Shown here one piece after another: positions 25,607 to 35,238 of a DNA stretch of 64,000 nt. Made by a program: the position numbers and the translations under genes. The notes below the pieces were generated by a model that had not been told where the DNA came from, made no database searches, and saw only the letters and a list, made by a program, of their open reading frames with translations. This DNA is from Pseudonocardia hierapolitana (lineage in GTDB: Bacteria > Actinomycetota > Actinomycetes > Mycobacteriales > Pseudonocardiaceae). The DNA is taken from the NCBI RefSeq assembly GCF_007994075.1, contig NZ_VIWU01000001.1:3286001-3350000 (forward strand), read 5' to 3'. Each line of letters starts with the position of its first letter. Position 1 is the stretch's first letter.

Positions 25607-26505
25607 TTGACCGCTCCTCCCGTGAGCCCGGAGATGATCTGCCGGTTCGCGACCACCGCCAGCACGATGATCGGCACGGTGGCCAGCGCACCCGCCGCCG
25701 CCATCGAACCCCACGCCACCTCGTAGGGCTGCACGAGGGAGGCGATGCCGACGGTCAGGGGCGAGGTGCGCCCACCCGAGGTCATCACCAGCCCCATGAG
25801 GAACTCGTTCCACGCCATGATCCCCACGAACACGGCAACGGCGGCGAGCCCCGAGCGCGCCAGCGGCACCATCACCTGCACGAACACCCGCAGCTCCGAC
25901 GCCCCGTCCACGAGTGCGGCCTCCCGCAGCTCGCCGGGCACCCCGTCGAAGTAGACCTTCATCAGCAGCGCCGCGAACGGCAGGTTGAACACGGTGTTGA
26001 GCAGGATCAGCCCCTGCACGGTCCCGAGCAGCCCGAAGCTGTTGAGGGTGACGTACAAACCGGGCACCAGAGCCATCGGCGGGATCAGCGGGAGGACGGC
26101 GCTGAGCGCGAGCAGCGTGAGCGTGACCCAACGGGCCATCGTCAACCGGGACAGCGCGTAGCCCGTGGCCGAGCCGACCACCAGGCACAGCACGATCGTC
26201 CCGGCGACGATCATCAGGCTGTTGCCGAGCTGCGCGGCGAACGGGCGACCGGGGCCGAGGAGCTCGAGGACGTTGGCGGTGGTGAACCCGAACTCCCAGT
26301 CCGGGCTGACGATGTTGCGGCCGGGCTGCACGGCCAGGACCACCAGCCAGCCGATCGGCAGGATGAACGCCGCCAGCAGCGCGAGCAGGGGCAGGTCCAC
26401 CGCGGGGCGGAAGCGGCGACGCCGCCGCGCCCGTCGCGAGGACGTCGCCCCGGCGGGTGCGCCTACCGTCCCGGCGAGCGCGCCGGGTGTCACGGACGTG
26501 CTCAT
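25603..26505 (-). CDS. ABC transporter permease (MalG type)
   Basis: A 300-residue inner-membrane permease with six spans. The EAA loop is EAALVDGASELRVFVQVMVP, facing the ATPase. A basic N-terminal stretch (SSRRARRRRRF) precedes the first span. The gene overlaps the upstream permease by ATGA and the downstream sulfatase by GTGA. It forms the MalG-like half of a carbohydrate-type CUT1 importer. No ATPase gene is present in the operon, so a shared MsiK-type ATPase elsewhere is likely, as is common in actinomycetes. Confidence 0.88.
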   Translation of the reverse strand: MSTSVTPGALAGTVGAPAGATSSRRARRRRRFRPAVDLPLLALLAAFILPIGWLVVLAVQPGRNIVSPDWEFGFTTANVLELLGPGRPFAAQLGNSLMIVAGTIVLCLVVGSATGYALSRLTMARWVTLTLLALSAVLPLIPPMALVPGLYVTLNSFGLLGTVQGLILLNTVFNLPFAALLMKVYFDGVPGELREAALVDGASELRVFVQVMVPLARSGLAAVAVFVGIMAWNEFLMGLVMTSGGRTSPLTVGIASLVQPYEVAWGSMAAAGALATVPIIVLAVVANRQIISGLTGGAVK

Positions 26506-27443
26506 GCCGCCGCTCCCCCCTGCCGTGCGGTCCGCCGCACGAGCACGGAGACGAGCAGCACGAGCATGACGAACACCACCACCGTCAGGCTGAACGCCGC
26601 CCCGTACCCGAGCTCCAGCCGGTCGAAGAAGACGTTGCGGATGTGCAGGCTCACCAGGGTGGTGGCGTCGTTCGGACCACCGCGCGTGAGGAGGAACATC
26701 TCGTCGAAGGCCTTGACCCCCATCACCAGGCGGATCAGCGCCGCCGCGGCGAGGGCGGGGGTCAGGAGCGGGAGCACCACCCGCCAGAAGACCTGCCGCT
26801 CGTTCGCTCCGTCGACGCGCGCGGCTTCCAGGATCTGGTCGTCGATGCCCTTCAGCGCCGTGTAGACGAGCAGGAACACGACGGGGGTCCAGTGCCAGAC
26901 GTCGACGAGGATGATCGACACCATCGCGCCGACCTCGCTGCCCAGCCAGCCCTGTGGCGGTAGCCCGACGTCGACGAGCACCCTGTTGAGCACGCCGACG
27001 GTAGGGCTGAGGATCAGCAGCCAGATCAGGCTGACCACCACCGGGGCGACGACGGCCGGCCACAGCGCGAGGTTCCGCGCGACGGGCCCGAACAGCTCCG
27101 AGCGGTCCACCAGTACGGCGAGCAGGGTGCCCAGCACGAGCGTCAACGGGACGGTCGCCGCGATGAACACCGCGGTGGTGACCGCCGAGGACCCCGCCAA
27201 CGCGTCCCCGAACATGCGGGCGAAGTTGGCGAGCGTCCCGAAGTCCCAGAGGAACTGCCCGCCGCGGATCTCGACGTGGGACAGCGCCATCCGCACGACC
27301 TGCACGAGCGGGTAGACGGCGAACAGCAGCATGAACACGACGAACGGCAGCACCGCGACCAGGCCGAACCGGCCCCCGTGCAGCGGGCTGCGCGCCCGGG
27401 ACCGCCGTGTGGAGGCAGAGGTCCTTGGAAGAGCAGCGGTCAC
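26502..27443 (-). CDS. ABC transporter permease (MalF type)
   Basis: A 313-residue permease with six spans, starting after a basic leader (STRRSRARSPLHGGRFGL). The EAA loop reads LEAARVDGANERQVFWRVVL. TRGGPNDATTLVSLHIRNVF is the conserved MalF/UgpA-type segment before the last spans. GTG start at 27443 overlaps the solute-binding-protein stop. Partner of the MalG-type permease downstream in a CUT1-type importer. Confidence 0.88.
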   Translation of the reverse strand: MTAALPRTSASTRRSRARSPLHGGRFGLVAVLPFVVFMLLFAVYPLVQVVRMALSHVEIRGGQFLWDFGTLANFARMFGDALAGSSAVTTAVFIAATVPLTLVLGTLLAVLVDRSELFGPVARNLALWPAVVAPVVVSLIWLLILSPTVGVLNRVLVDVGLPPQGWLGSEVGAMVSIILVDVWHWTPVVFLLVYTALKGIDDQILEAARVDGANERQVFWRVVLPLLTPALAAAALIRLVMGVKAFDEMFLLTRGGPNDATTLVSLHIRNVFFDRLELGYGAAFSLTVVVFVMLVLLVSVLVRRTARQGGAAA

Positions 27444-28813
27444 TGCAGGAACCCCGCCTCCCGCACGACCCGGGTCAGCTCCTCCTGCAGCTGTGCCAGG
27501 CCCTCGGCCGCGGGGGTGGCGCCGGCTCCGATACCGCTGAGGATCCGCTCCGTCACCTCCAGCATCGGGGCCGAGAAGACGTAGCGCACCGCGCGATGGA
27601 CGTCCGGCATCGAGTCGGCCACCGCTTGGAGGTTCACGGCGTCACCACTGCCGAGCTCGTCGAGCACGTCCGACCGGCTTGCGATGCCGCCTGCCTGCCC
27701 GAACGCCGTCTGCTGCTGCTTGTCGAGCATCCAGCGGATGAACCGGTACGTGGCCTGCGCCCGCTCCGGCGGGAGACCGCGCGGGACGCACAGCGACCAC
27801 GTGCCGCTGGTCGGGGCGGGCTCGCCGATCGGCCCGGCCGGGACCACGGCGTACCCGAGCTTGCCGACGACGTTCGACGCCGACGGGTCCTCCAGCTGGG
27901 CCGCCGCGGCCGCGACGACGTGCGCCTGCAGCGCCTCGCCGCTCTGCAGGGCGGCGATGACCTCGGCCTGCCCCACGGTCTGCGGCTCGGCCGGGCCGAG
28001 CGCGAGCAGCCGCGTGTACATCTCGGTGGCCGCGAGGGCCTCCGGGGTGTCGAGCGCGGGCGTCCAGTCGGTGCCCTCGTCGGCGAACCACCTCCCGCCG
28101 TGGCTGTAGAGCACGGGCATGTAGTCGTAGGTGATGGACTGCCCGCCGGAGGAGGCCTGGCCCCTGGTCGCGTAGCCGTAGCGGGCGATCCCCGCCTGTT
28201 GCGCCCGTTCGCCCGCCGCCACCGCGTCCGCCCACGTCCTCGGCACCGGCAGGCCGAGCTGCTCGTAGAGGTCCGTCCGGTAGATCAGCAGGTGGACGTT
28301 GCCGTTGAGCGGCAGCCCCATGACGCGCCCGTTCTCGTCCGACGTGCGGGTCTGCTCGTCCCAGTACGGGAGCGCGTCGTAGGTCAGCACGGCCGGGTCG
28401 AGCGAGAACTGCGCGTCCACCTCGTCCAGCGGCATGACCCAGTCGTTGTCGTAGAACTGGTGGGTCCAGGGTTCGTCGAGCTGGAAGAGGTCGAAGACGA
28501 GGTTTTGGTTCTGGATCGCGTTGGTCATCTGCGTGCGCAGCCCGTCGTAGGGGAACTCGCGCAGCGTGATCCGTACCCCGGTCTCCGCCTCGTACTGCGC
28601 CGCGACCGTGCGGTAGGCGTCCAGCCACGGCGACTGGTTGGTCGGCACGATCAGCTCGGTGACCTCACCGCCCCCGCCGCCGCCCAGCGCGCCCGTGCCC
28701 CCGCCGCCGCACGCACCGACGCTCGCGATCGCCGGGAGGGAGACCCCCATGGCCGCGAGCTGGAGGAACCGTCGACGATGCATCTTCGGCATGACGTTCG
28801 CCGGTGAAGTCAT
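27440..28813 (-). CDS. Extracellular solute-binding lipoprotein (family 1)
   Basis: A 457-residue binding protein. The N-terminus MHRRRFLQLAAMGVSLPAIA has a twin-arginine motif, followed by the lipobox SVGACGG with lipid-accepting C35. A Gly-rich linker leads into ITLREFPYDGLRTQMTNAIQ and the two-lobed sugar-binding fold. GAGGAG lies seven bases before the ATG at 28813; an ATG at 28819 is too close to it. First gene of the overlapping importer-sulfatase operon. The ligand is probably a sulfated or related carbohydrate, inferred only from the sulfatases. Confidence 0.88.
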   Translation of the reverse strand: MTSPANVMPKMHRRRFLQLAAMGVSLPAIASVGACGGGGTGALGGGGGGEVTELIVPTNQSPWLDAYRTVAAQYEAETGVRITLREFPYDGLRTQMTNAIQNQNLVFDLFQLDEPWTHQFYDNDWVMPLDEVDAQFSLDPAVLTYDALPYWDEQTRTSDENGRVMGLPLNGNVHLLIYRTDLYEQLGLPVPRTWADAVAAGERAQQAGIARYGYATRGQASSGGQSITYDYMPVLYSHGGRWFADEGTDWTPALDTPEALAATEMYTRLLALGPAEPQTVGQAEVIAALQSGEALQAHVVAAAAAQLEDPSASNVVGKLGYAVVPAGPIGEPAPTSGTWSLCVPRGLPPERAQATYRFIRWMLDKQQQTAFGQAGGIASRSDVLDELGSGDAVNLQAVADSMPDVHRAVRYVFSAPMLEVTERILSGIGAGATPAAEGLAQLQEELTRVVREAGFLQ

Positions 28814-28972
28814 GGGCATTCTCCTCGGTTGGCGGGCAGATCGCGGGCGGATCGACCGCGTCGTGCGGCACCACGGTCCCTGCCGGGCCAGGGGACGGAG
28901 AACAGGCTGGCCTCGGTCCGGCGCCTGGGCCACATCGGGCGCCAGTCTGTCCCCGCAGCAAAGCGCAGTCAA

Positions 28973-28992
28973 CACTATGTCCGAACATAGTG
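28973..28992. promoter_or_regulatory. Palindromic operator upstream of the importer-sulfatase operon
   Basis: CACTATGTCCGAACATAGTG has perfect 8-bp arms (CACTATGT/ACATAGTG) around CCGA. It lies 160 bp upstream of the solute-binding-protein start, inside the promoter region. Such dyads usually bind LacI-, GntR- or TetR-type repressors, but no candidate regulator is adjacent. Confidence 0.5.
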
Positions 28993-29199
28993 GCCGCTGG
29001 TCCTCATCGTCGTCCATCCGGCGGCGACACCTCGGAATCCGGCATCGCGAGCCGCAACGAGCAACTCGAGGCGGATGCCGACGGGATTGTCGACGCCGCA
29101 CGAAGCCGCGCCGCAGTCCCGCGCACATCGACGAGACACGACCGCAACCCGGCCCTCCAACGGTCCGCAGTGACGACGTTCCCCTGTATGTGCGGCGAT

Positions 29200-29520
29200 C
29201 GACTCCCCGTTGGTGGGTGGTGGGTCAGTGGGCGAGTTCGGCCGGTGCGACGAGCACCCCGGGTTGCAGTACGACTCGTGGCACAGGTACGAGCCCCCGC
29301 GCATGGCACGGTTCCGCTCGGCGCGGTCGAACCAGTCGGCGCACCACTCCCACACGTTGCCCGCCACGTTGTACAGGCCGAACCCGTTGGGTGCGAACGC
29401 GTCGACCGGAGCGGTGTCGTGCATCGGGAACCGCCCCTGCCAGATGTTGCAGCGGTGCTCGCCGCCGGGCGTGAGCTCGTCACCCCACGGGTAGCGGCCT
29501 GGTCGAGCCCGCCGCGCGCC
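29200..29520 (-). pseudogene. Formylglycine-generating enzyme (SUMF1) relic
   Basis: The minus-strand frame encodes RYPWGDELTPGGEHRCNIWQ, then PVDAFAPNGFGLYNVAGNVW, EWCADWFD and MRGGSYLCHESYCN. This is the central part of bacterial FGE, including the two cysteines (LCHESYC) equivalent to the catalytic copper-binding pair of known FGEs. The N-terminal half and the C-terminal GFRC segment are missing; homology is lost beyond about 29262. FGE activates sulfatases by oxidising the CxPxR cysteine, and two such sulfatases are encoded just downstream, so the gene probably belonged to that locus before truncation. Confidence 0.75.
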
Positions 29521-29850
29521 TAGGCAGCTCGCTTCCGCAGCATCCCGCCCCTTTTCCCAGCTCGCCGCTTTACGACGGTGGTGAGGTCGCCGTGGTGGAT
29601 GCCCCGGCTGGCGTTCGTCGTCCCAGCCGGTCGTGCTCCGGAGGCTCGGGACTCCGGCGGGTGACCGACACCGCCACCGTGTCGGCCGCCACGAATCACC
29701 GCGAATGTGGCGGCGCGGGTGCTGTAGTCACTCCCGATCTCCGGGGACGACGGTCCGGTGCGGGCCTCGATCTCCTGCCCGTCAGGTGCAGTGTGTATCA
29801 GGTGTCGCGGCCGGCCCGTCCTCGGAGCCAGACGCCCGAGGGGGTACACG
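29521..29850. other. Intergenic, no gene recognised
   Basis: A 330-bp stretch between the FGE relic and the 1123-residue protein. Open frames on both strands lack family motifs. It should contain the promoter for the downstream plus-strand pair, but no clear hexamers could be picked. Confidence 0.4.
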
Positions 29851-32800
29851 ATGACGGATCCGCCACTGCCCCCGGTCGGTCAGCCCCTTCCGGGGGTACT
29901 GCACGCCGAGCGGGGGCGCGTCACCCGCGACGGGAACTTCGCGTTGGCCTGCTGGCATGCCGAGACCGACACATTGCCGCGGGTCGTCGGGCAACACGGC
30001 GATCCCGACCGGGTAGCTCTCGTACTTCCGATCGGTGTGGCGAGCAACGACGGGGAAACCGCGCGGGTCGAGGTGCGGCTGTGGACCGAACCGCCCGAAC
30101 CGGCCGAGCGCCGTTACCGCTCGGACGGCGGCGGTATCGAGGTGCTCAATCGGAGCATCCTGGCCAGGGAAGTGCGGCGCGGCTCGCCACTGCGGGGTGA
30201 GCCGGCCGTGCTCGATGCCCGCCGCCACAATGTCGACCTGGACCGGGCGGTCACTGATGCCGGCGACGGCACGACGTTCTACCGGCTCGCGGTAGCGGAC
30301 CTGCGCCGCGATGCGCTGGTTCACTACACGATCTCGGCCACCACCCCGATGGTGGATGTTGCGGCCACGTGCTCCTTCACGCTGCGCGCCTCGATCCCGG
30401 AGTTCACCGCGCAGGACGTCCGGGCCGTTCAGCTACCCGCCGCCGGCTCGACCGTGCCCGAGTTGCGACACTGGACGGCCCTCTACACACGCCGAGACGG
30501 GCTCGACCACGTGCGCGTCGACTTCCTTTCCACAATTGTGCCCGGCCAGGAGAGCGCACGGCCCGCGGTGCGGATCGCCGTGGGCGAGACCGAGATCGAC
30601 GTCGGCGCCGACCGGAACGAGGCCGAAGCCGGCGAGCACGTGCTGCTGCCGCTGCTGGACCGGCAGCGCGACTCGGTGCTGGTTTCGGTGCCGGTGCCCC
30701 CCGACCACGGCCTACCCGAGGTCCGAGTCCTCGCGCCGGCCGGCGATCCGCAGCCCGACGACGTCCGGGTCGACCTCGCGGCCGCCCCACCGCAGCCGGT
30801 CTGGTTGATGATCGTCAACTACTGCATTCAGGGACTCAACGACCTGTTCGACCTGCCGCTCGACGATCCCTACCCCCGACCGCGGACGTATACGGCACTC
30901 ACGATGCGCGACGAGCGCGGAACGTGGTCGAGCCGACCGGGCAGCGGCGAGGACGGCGACCCGGACGGGTACGCCTTGACCTTCGAGGGCCACCGCTATT
31001 TCGGCATCCCCAGCATGTGGGCGTTCAACGCCGCCGTGCTCACCATGATCGCCCACGACTGCTCGGACGACCTGGAGCAGATCCAGGCGGACGTGACCCA
31101 GCGCGGAACCGTGGTTCCGGTCAACGCGGGCTTCGGCGCGCACCGCACGCCGTACTACACGGCGCGGACCAATCTCGAGGAGATCCGCCGCGGCCGCGAC
31201 GCGATCGCCGCGTTTCTTCCGGGCGCGCCGTCTGAAGGGCTCGCGGTGTATTACCCCGACCAGCGGCTCTATGGCGGCACGCCGCAGGAGTACCAGGTGT
31301 ACGCCGACAACGGTGAACTAGTGCGATATCTCGTCCTCGACCGGGCGTCGTTGTGCCACAGCACTGGCGACGACGTGCAACAGCGGTTCTTCCCGGCCGG
31401 CGCGCCCGACTTTCCGGGCAACCGGCTGCTCCACGATCCGCGTTCCGGCGCCCGGATCCTGCCGATCGAGGACGCGGTCCGAGAGGCGATGGTCGGGGGC
31501 AGCAACGACGAGGCCGAGCGCGGCAAGGCGGCACGCAGGTTGCGTGAGGTCTTGCTGCTGGGACTGCGACGCAATGCCATCGACCGTGGCTCCCCGGTGC
31601 TGCTCGTCTATGGCGACGATGCGGACAAGGCGTCGGGCAACGGTTGGTTCGACGGCGACTATTCGGGCCGCCCGGTGCATTTCAACGACAAGTATCAAGC
31701 CACGCTGTGCTGGCTGCGTGACCACCCGTGGGTACGGGTGGTCACCGTGGCTGACCGGGACGTGGCCGCGGCCCAACCGGTGCCGCTGTCGGCCGACCTG
31801 GCCAGCGCGACCTGCCCGTCGGTCGATCCCCAGGGTGGGTCGGAACACGATCGCTACGGGAACCTGCTGCACTTCGACAGCTGGGAGCAGCGCTGGGCGG
31901 CTACCCGCTCGCCCTGGCTGGGTACCACCCTCGGTCAGCTGTCCGCCGAGGTTGAGAGGGCGCTGGTGAACTGGCCGCCGCAGGCGGCCGGCTTCGCCCT
32001 CACCCCGGACCCGGAGCTAGTCGACCTGGCCTGGCTGACCTTCCTCGGGCTGCACCACGAGATGATGTGGAACAAGGAGCCGCTGGAGGGCGGGTTCGTC
32101 AACCGGCGGCTCGGGGTGATCGCCCCCGAGGACTTCGTCGTCGCCGCGAGCCTGCAGCTGCGCAATGCCCATGTCTACCTGGCTGCCGCGGTGTGGGCCG
32201 GCTGGGCCATGGACACCGACCACAGCCGAACTTATCTCAACGAGGGAAAGCTCATCGAGCAGCTCCGGGCCGCCGGCGTCGGCGGCCGGGACGCCCTGCA
32301 CTGGGACCACGACCTGTTACCCACCGACATCCTCTACAACCGGGATGTGCTGGCGGTGCTCGACCGCAACGGTGGGCGGATCACCCACTTGTTCGCCGCC
32401 GACCGGGGACGCCGGCGGGCGATCTGCGTGAGCGGCACCCCGAAGGCTTACCAGTGGACCGGACCCGCGCCCGGCCGACCCGAGCCGGATTGGTTGACCT
32501 GCGACGGCGGTGTCCTGGAGAACACGGTCTGCACCCCCAACCATCTGTACATCGCCTGCGACCTGCAGCAGTCGCTGCCGATCGCCGGGCGGCGTCTCGA
32601 GGAGCGGCCACGCCAACCCTCGCCGCGGGACTGGCTCTACCCGGACACCTTCAACGAGTACGAGGCAACCCTGGACGCCGGACAACGACTTGTGCACTAC
32701 CGGTACGGGCCGCCTGTGGGCCCGAACCGCCCCCAGCTCGTCGACGATGCGGCCTTCCATGCGGCCTGCGTCGCCGACCGGGCGGGCAAAGCGGCGCCCC

Positions 32801-33222
32801 AGGCCGGCGCCGCCACCGGTGTGGTGTGGCACGACGGCCCGGACTTCAGCAAGACGATCCGGCTCGACGGCAGCCGCCTGGACATCCACTACCAGCAGGC
32901 ACCGGCGGGCCACGTCGTGGCCAACGAATTCTGCCTCGACGTGCGCGCGGCCATGACAAGGGGTGAGTTCCAGGGCCGCAGCAACCCGGATGACCGCAGC
33001 GTTCGGCTGTCCGGACCCGGCGGCGTGCACGTCACCGTCACAGCGCGAAGCGGCTGTGAGCTCACCCGGTCGGCGCAGCTGCCTGACCTGGAGGCGGCGG
33101 AAGCAGCCGGCATCAGCGCCGAATGGCTGCGCTACCACCGGGTGCTGACCGATGCGGTGCCGATCACCAGCGCGGCCGGTGGCGACTTCCGCTACACCGT
33201 CGACGTCGGATTCACCGCCTGA
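29851..33222 (+). CDS. Large protein of unknown function, paired with a GH13 enzyme
   Basis: A 1123-residue protein without signal peptide or membrane spans. The first 320 residues are beta-rich. A central region has IVNYCIQGLNDLFDL, HRYFGIPSMWAFNAAVLTMI and PVNAGFGAHRTPYYTA. A helical part follows with FLGLHHEMMWNKEPLEGGFV and LRNAHVYLAAAVWAGWAMD. The C-terminal 250 residues appear beta-rich. The aromatic/acidic clusters and the adjacent alpha-glucan-type enzyme suggest a carbohydrate-active protein (a GH57-like fold is one option), but I see no diagnostic catalytic motif. GAGGGGG supports the ATG at 29851; an upstream in-frame start adds 31 unsupported residues. Confidence 0.75.
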   Translation: MTDPPLPPVGQPLPGVLHAERGRVTRDGNFALACWHAETDTLPRVVGQHGDPDRVALVLPIGVASNDGETARVEVRLWTEPPEPAERRYRSDGGGIEVLNRSILAREVRRGSPLRGEPAVLDARRHNVDLDRAVTDAGDGTTFYRLAVADLRRDALVHYTISATTPMVDVAATCSFTLRASIPEFTAQDVRAVQLPAAGSTVPELRHWTALYTRRDGLDHVRVDFLSTIVPGQESARPAVRIAVGETEIDVGADRNEAEAGEHVLLPLLDRQRDSVLVSVPVPPDHGLPEVRVLAPAGDPQPDDVRVDLAAAPPQPVWLMIVNYCIQGLNDLFDLPLDDPYPRPRTYTALTMRDERGTWSSRPGSGEDGDPDGYALTFEGHRYFGIPSMWAFNAAVLTMIAHDCSDDLEQIQADVTQRGTVVPVNAGFGAHRTPYYTARTNLEEIRRGRDAIAAFLPGAPSEGLAVYYPDQRLYGGTPQEYQVYADNGELVRYLVLDRASLCHSTGDDVQQRFFPAGAPDFPGNRLLHDPRSGARILPIEDAVREAMVGGSNDEAERGKAARRLREVLLLGLRRNAIDRGSPVLLVYGDDADKASGNGWFDGDYSGRPVHFNDKYQATLCWLRDHPWVRVVTVADRDVAAAQPVPLSADLASATCPSVDPQGGSEHDRYGNLLHFDSWEQRWAATRSPWLGTTLGQLSAEVERALVNWPPQAAGFALTPDPELVDLAWLTFLGLHHEMMWNKEPLEGGFVNRRLGVIAPEDFVVAASLQLRNAHVYLAAAVWAGWAMDTDHSRTYLNEGKLIEQLRAAGVGGRDALHWDHDLLPTDILYNRDVLAVLDRNGGRITHLFAADRGRRRAICVSGTPKAYQWTGPAPGRPEPDWLTCDGGVLENTVCTPNHLYIACDLQQSLPIAGRRLEERPRQPSPRDWLYPDTFNEYEATLDAGQRLVHYRYGPPVGPNRPQLVDDAAFHAACVADRAGKAAPQAGAATGVVWHDGPDFSKTIRLDGSRLDIHYQQAPAGHVVANEFCLDVRAAMTRGEFQGRSNPDDRSVRLSGPGGVHVTVTARSGCELTRSAQLPDLEAAEAAGISAEWLRYHRVLTDAVPITSAAGGDFRYTVDVGFTA

Positions 33223-33263
33223 CCGCTGCACGGTGCAACACGACAATCAGCAGGAGGGGTCTC

Positions 33264-35024
33264 ATGCCGCTGATCGGAGCGGTTCCGCAGGGCACCGGGA
33301 CGCTGGTGCGGGTTTTCGCCGAGAACGCCACGTCGGTGCGGGTGCTGGGTGATTGGAACGGCTGGGACGAGGCGACTGCGGTCGACCTGACACCCGACGG
33401 CGACGGCTTCTGGGCAGGCCACGTCGCGGGGCTGGTGGCCGGCGGCCGCTACGAGCTGCTCGTGGGTCGGGGTGGGGCCGGGTTCAGCCGTCGGCTCGAC
33501 CCCGCCGCGCGCGACACCGACAGCTCGAGCCTGGACAACTGGCACAACAAGTCGCGGGTGGTGGACACCGGCCACACCTGGGCATCGTTCGACACACCCG
33601 CATTCGACAACCTGATCCTGTACCAGTGTCACGTCGGCTCGTTCGCCGGCTACCGCGACGGCCACGTCGCCGTGGGTGGCGTGGCCTCATTCGACCAACT
33701 GCGGACCAAGCTGGGCTACATCCGGGAGCTCGGATTCAACGCACTTGCGCTGCTGCCCGTCCAGGAGTTCCGGTTCGATCGCTCGTGGGGCTACAACCCG
33801 TCCTTCTACTTCGCACTCGAGTCGGCCTACGGCCGCCCCGACGACCTGCGCGAGCTGGTCGACGCTTGCCACCAGCGCGGCCTCGCCGTCATCTTCGACG
33901 TGGTCTACAACCACATCAGCGACGAGGACAGCTCCTTCCACCACTTCGACGAGGCGGCAGACGGCACCGGCGACAGCTACCTGGGCACCGACCAGACCTA
34001 CCGCACCGACTGGGGCACCGCACCGGCGTTCTGGCGGCCCGGCATTCGCGACTTCTTCGTCGCCAACATGGAGATGTACCTGAACGAGTACAACGGCGAC
34101 GGGCTTCGCTTCGACTCGACCCGCAGCATGGAACGGGCGCGCGGGCTGGGCAACGACGGCTGGCAGTTCATGCAGCACCTCACCTGGGAAGCCAAGCGCC
34201 GCTTCCCGGACAAGTACCTCATCGCCGAGCACCTGCCCGACCACGAGTCCATCGTGTCCTCGGCCGGCTTCCACGCCACTTGGACAGTGGAGCCCTTCTA
34301 CGCGCTGCTGCGCGCGCTCGACGGCGAGAACCCGATGGGCAACCTCGAAAGGCTGATCGGGAACTCGTACCCCGAATCGTGGAACACCGTCACCTACCTC
34401 CTGGGTTCGCACGACGAGTGCGGCGATAACGAGCAGGGTCGAAAGGGCAAGCGGCACTACGTTCAGCGGTTCGGCGGCCGCGGAAACTGGCACGCGCGGG
34501 CCAAGGCGCGCCTGGCCTGGTCCCTCAACGTCGCGATCAAGGGCACACCAATGCTGTTCATGGGCAGCGAATGCCACCTGGACGGATACTGGCACGACGG
34601 CCCGGACAACAGCGGCGACCACCGCTTCGACTGGTCCATCGCCGGCGACCGGACCGGGATGGAGATGCGCCACCTGATACACGCGGCGAACTACACCCGC
34701 TGGAACCATCCGGCACTCCGCAGCGGCGGCCTCGAGATCACCCACCGAGACCCGAGCGGCGTGCTCGCGTTCAAGCGCTGGAACAACGACGGCGATGTCG
34801 TTCTGATCATCGTGAACGCCAGCGACACCAACCACACCGGCACGAGCTACGGCGTCGCCACCGGGCAGAGCGGACGCTGGCAGCAGATACTCTGCTCACA
34901 GGACGCCTGGTTCGGCGGCTGGGACGGTGCCGGCAATGCCTTCCACGAGCCGTGGACTCAGGACGACGGGCACATCTACGTCAACGTCCCGCAATGGTCG
35001 GTGACGATGTTCCGCCTGCGGTGA
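33264..35024 (+). CDS. GH13 alpha-glucan-active enzyme with CBM48
   Basis: A 586-residue enzyme. Residues 10-70 form a CBM48-like module (VRVLGDWNGWDEATAV). The GH13 barrel shows VIFDVVYNH (212-217), the nucleophile D284 in GDGLRFDSTRSM, the acid/base E322 in YLIAEHLPDHES, and the transition-state Asp in GSHDECGD (D384). MLFMGSECHLDGYWHDGP resembles branching enzymes and trehalohydrolases. AGGAGGGG precedes the ATG and the gene starts 41 bp after the 1123-residue gene. No signal peptide, so cytoplasmic action on glycogen-like or storage glucans is likely. Exact specificity not resolved. Confidence 0.88.
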   Translation: MPLIGAVPQGTGTLVRVFAENATSVRVLGDWNGWDEATAVDLTPDGDGFWAGHVAGLVAGGRYELLVGRGGAGFSRRLDPAARDTDSSSLDNWHNKSRVVDTGHTWASFDTPAFDNLILYQCHVGSFAGYRDGHVAVGGVASFDQLRTKLGYIRELGFNALALLPVQEFRFDRSWGYNPSFYFALESAYGRPDDLRELVDACHQRGLAVIFDVVYNHISDEDSSFHHFDEAADGTGDSYLGTDQTYRTDWGTAPAFWRPGIRDFFVANMEMYLNEYNGDGLRFDSTRSMERARGLGNDGWQFMQHLTWEAKRRFPDKYLIAEHLPDHESIVSSAGFHATWTVEPFYALLRALDGENPMGNLERLIGNSYPESWNTVTYLLGSHDECGDNEQGRKGKRHYVQRFGGRGNWHARAKARLAWSLNVAIKGTPMLFMGSECHLDGYWHDGPDNSGDHRFDWSIAGDRTGMEMRHLIHAANYTRWNHPALRSGGLEITHRDPSGVLAFKRWNNDGDVVLIIVNASDTNHTGTSYGVATGQSGRWQQILCSQDAWFGGWDGAGNAFHEPWTQDDGHIYVNVPQWSVTMFRLR

Positions 35025-35238
35025 GCTGACGCCTCCGCTGTCTTTTCCGGTTGCACGAGCCTCTTCTCAGTATGCGTCAGCGTACGTCGCACGTCCGAGC
35101 CACCGATCCGTCGTCCGAACGCGCGGAAACCACTGGTCGGTGGGAGACGGCCCGCGACGCGGCATACCGCATCCGCTGGGCCCACGTGGACCCAAGACCA
35201 ACGCCGCTGACTCCGCGGCCCCACACCGCGACGGCGAC
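35025..35238. other. Intergenic, nothing recognised
   Basis: A 214-bp stretch between the GH13 gene and the subtilase relic with no motif or clear terminator hairpin. Confidence 0.3.

Noticed and set aside
23795..25726. Plus-strand open frame of 643 codons opposite the sulfatase genes
   Set aside because: Both sulfatases on the minus strand carry all conserved motifs and overlapping starts and stops; the plus frame is a shadow.
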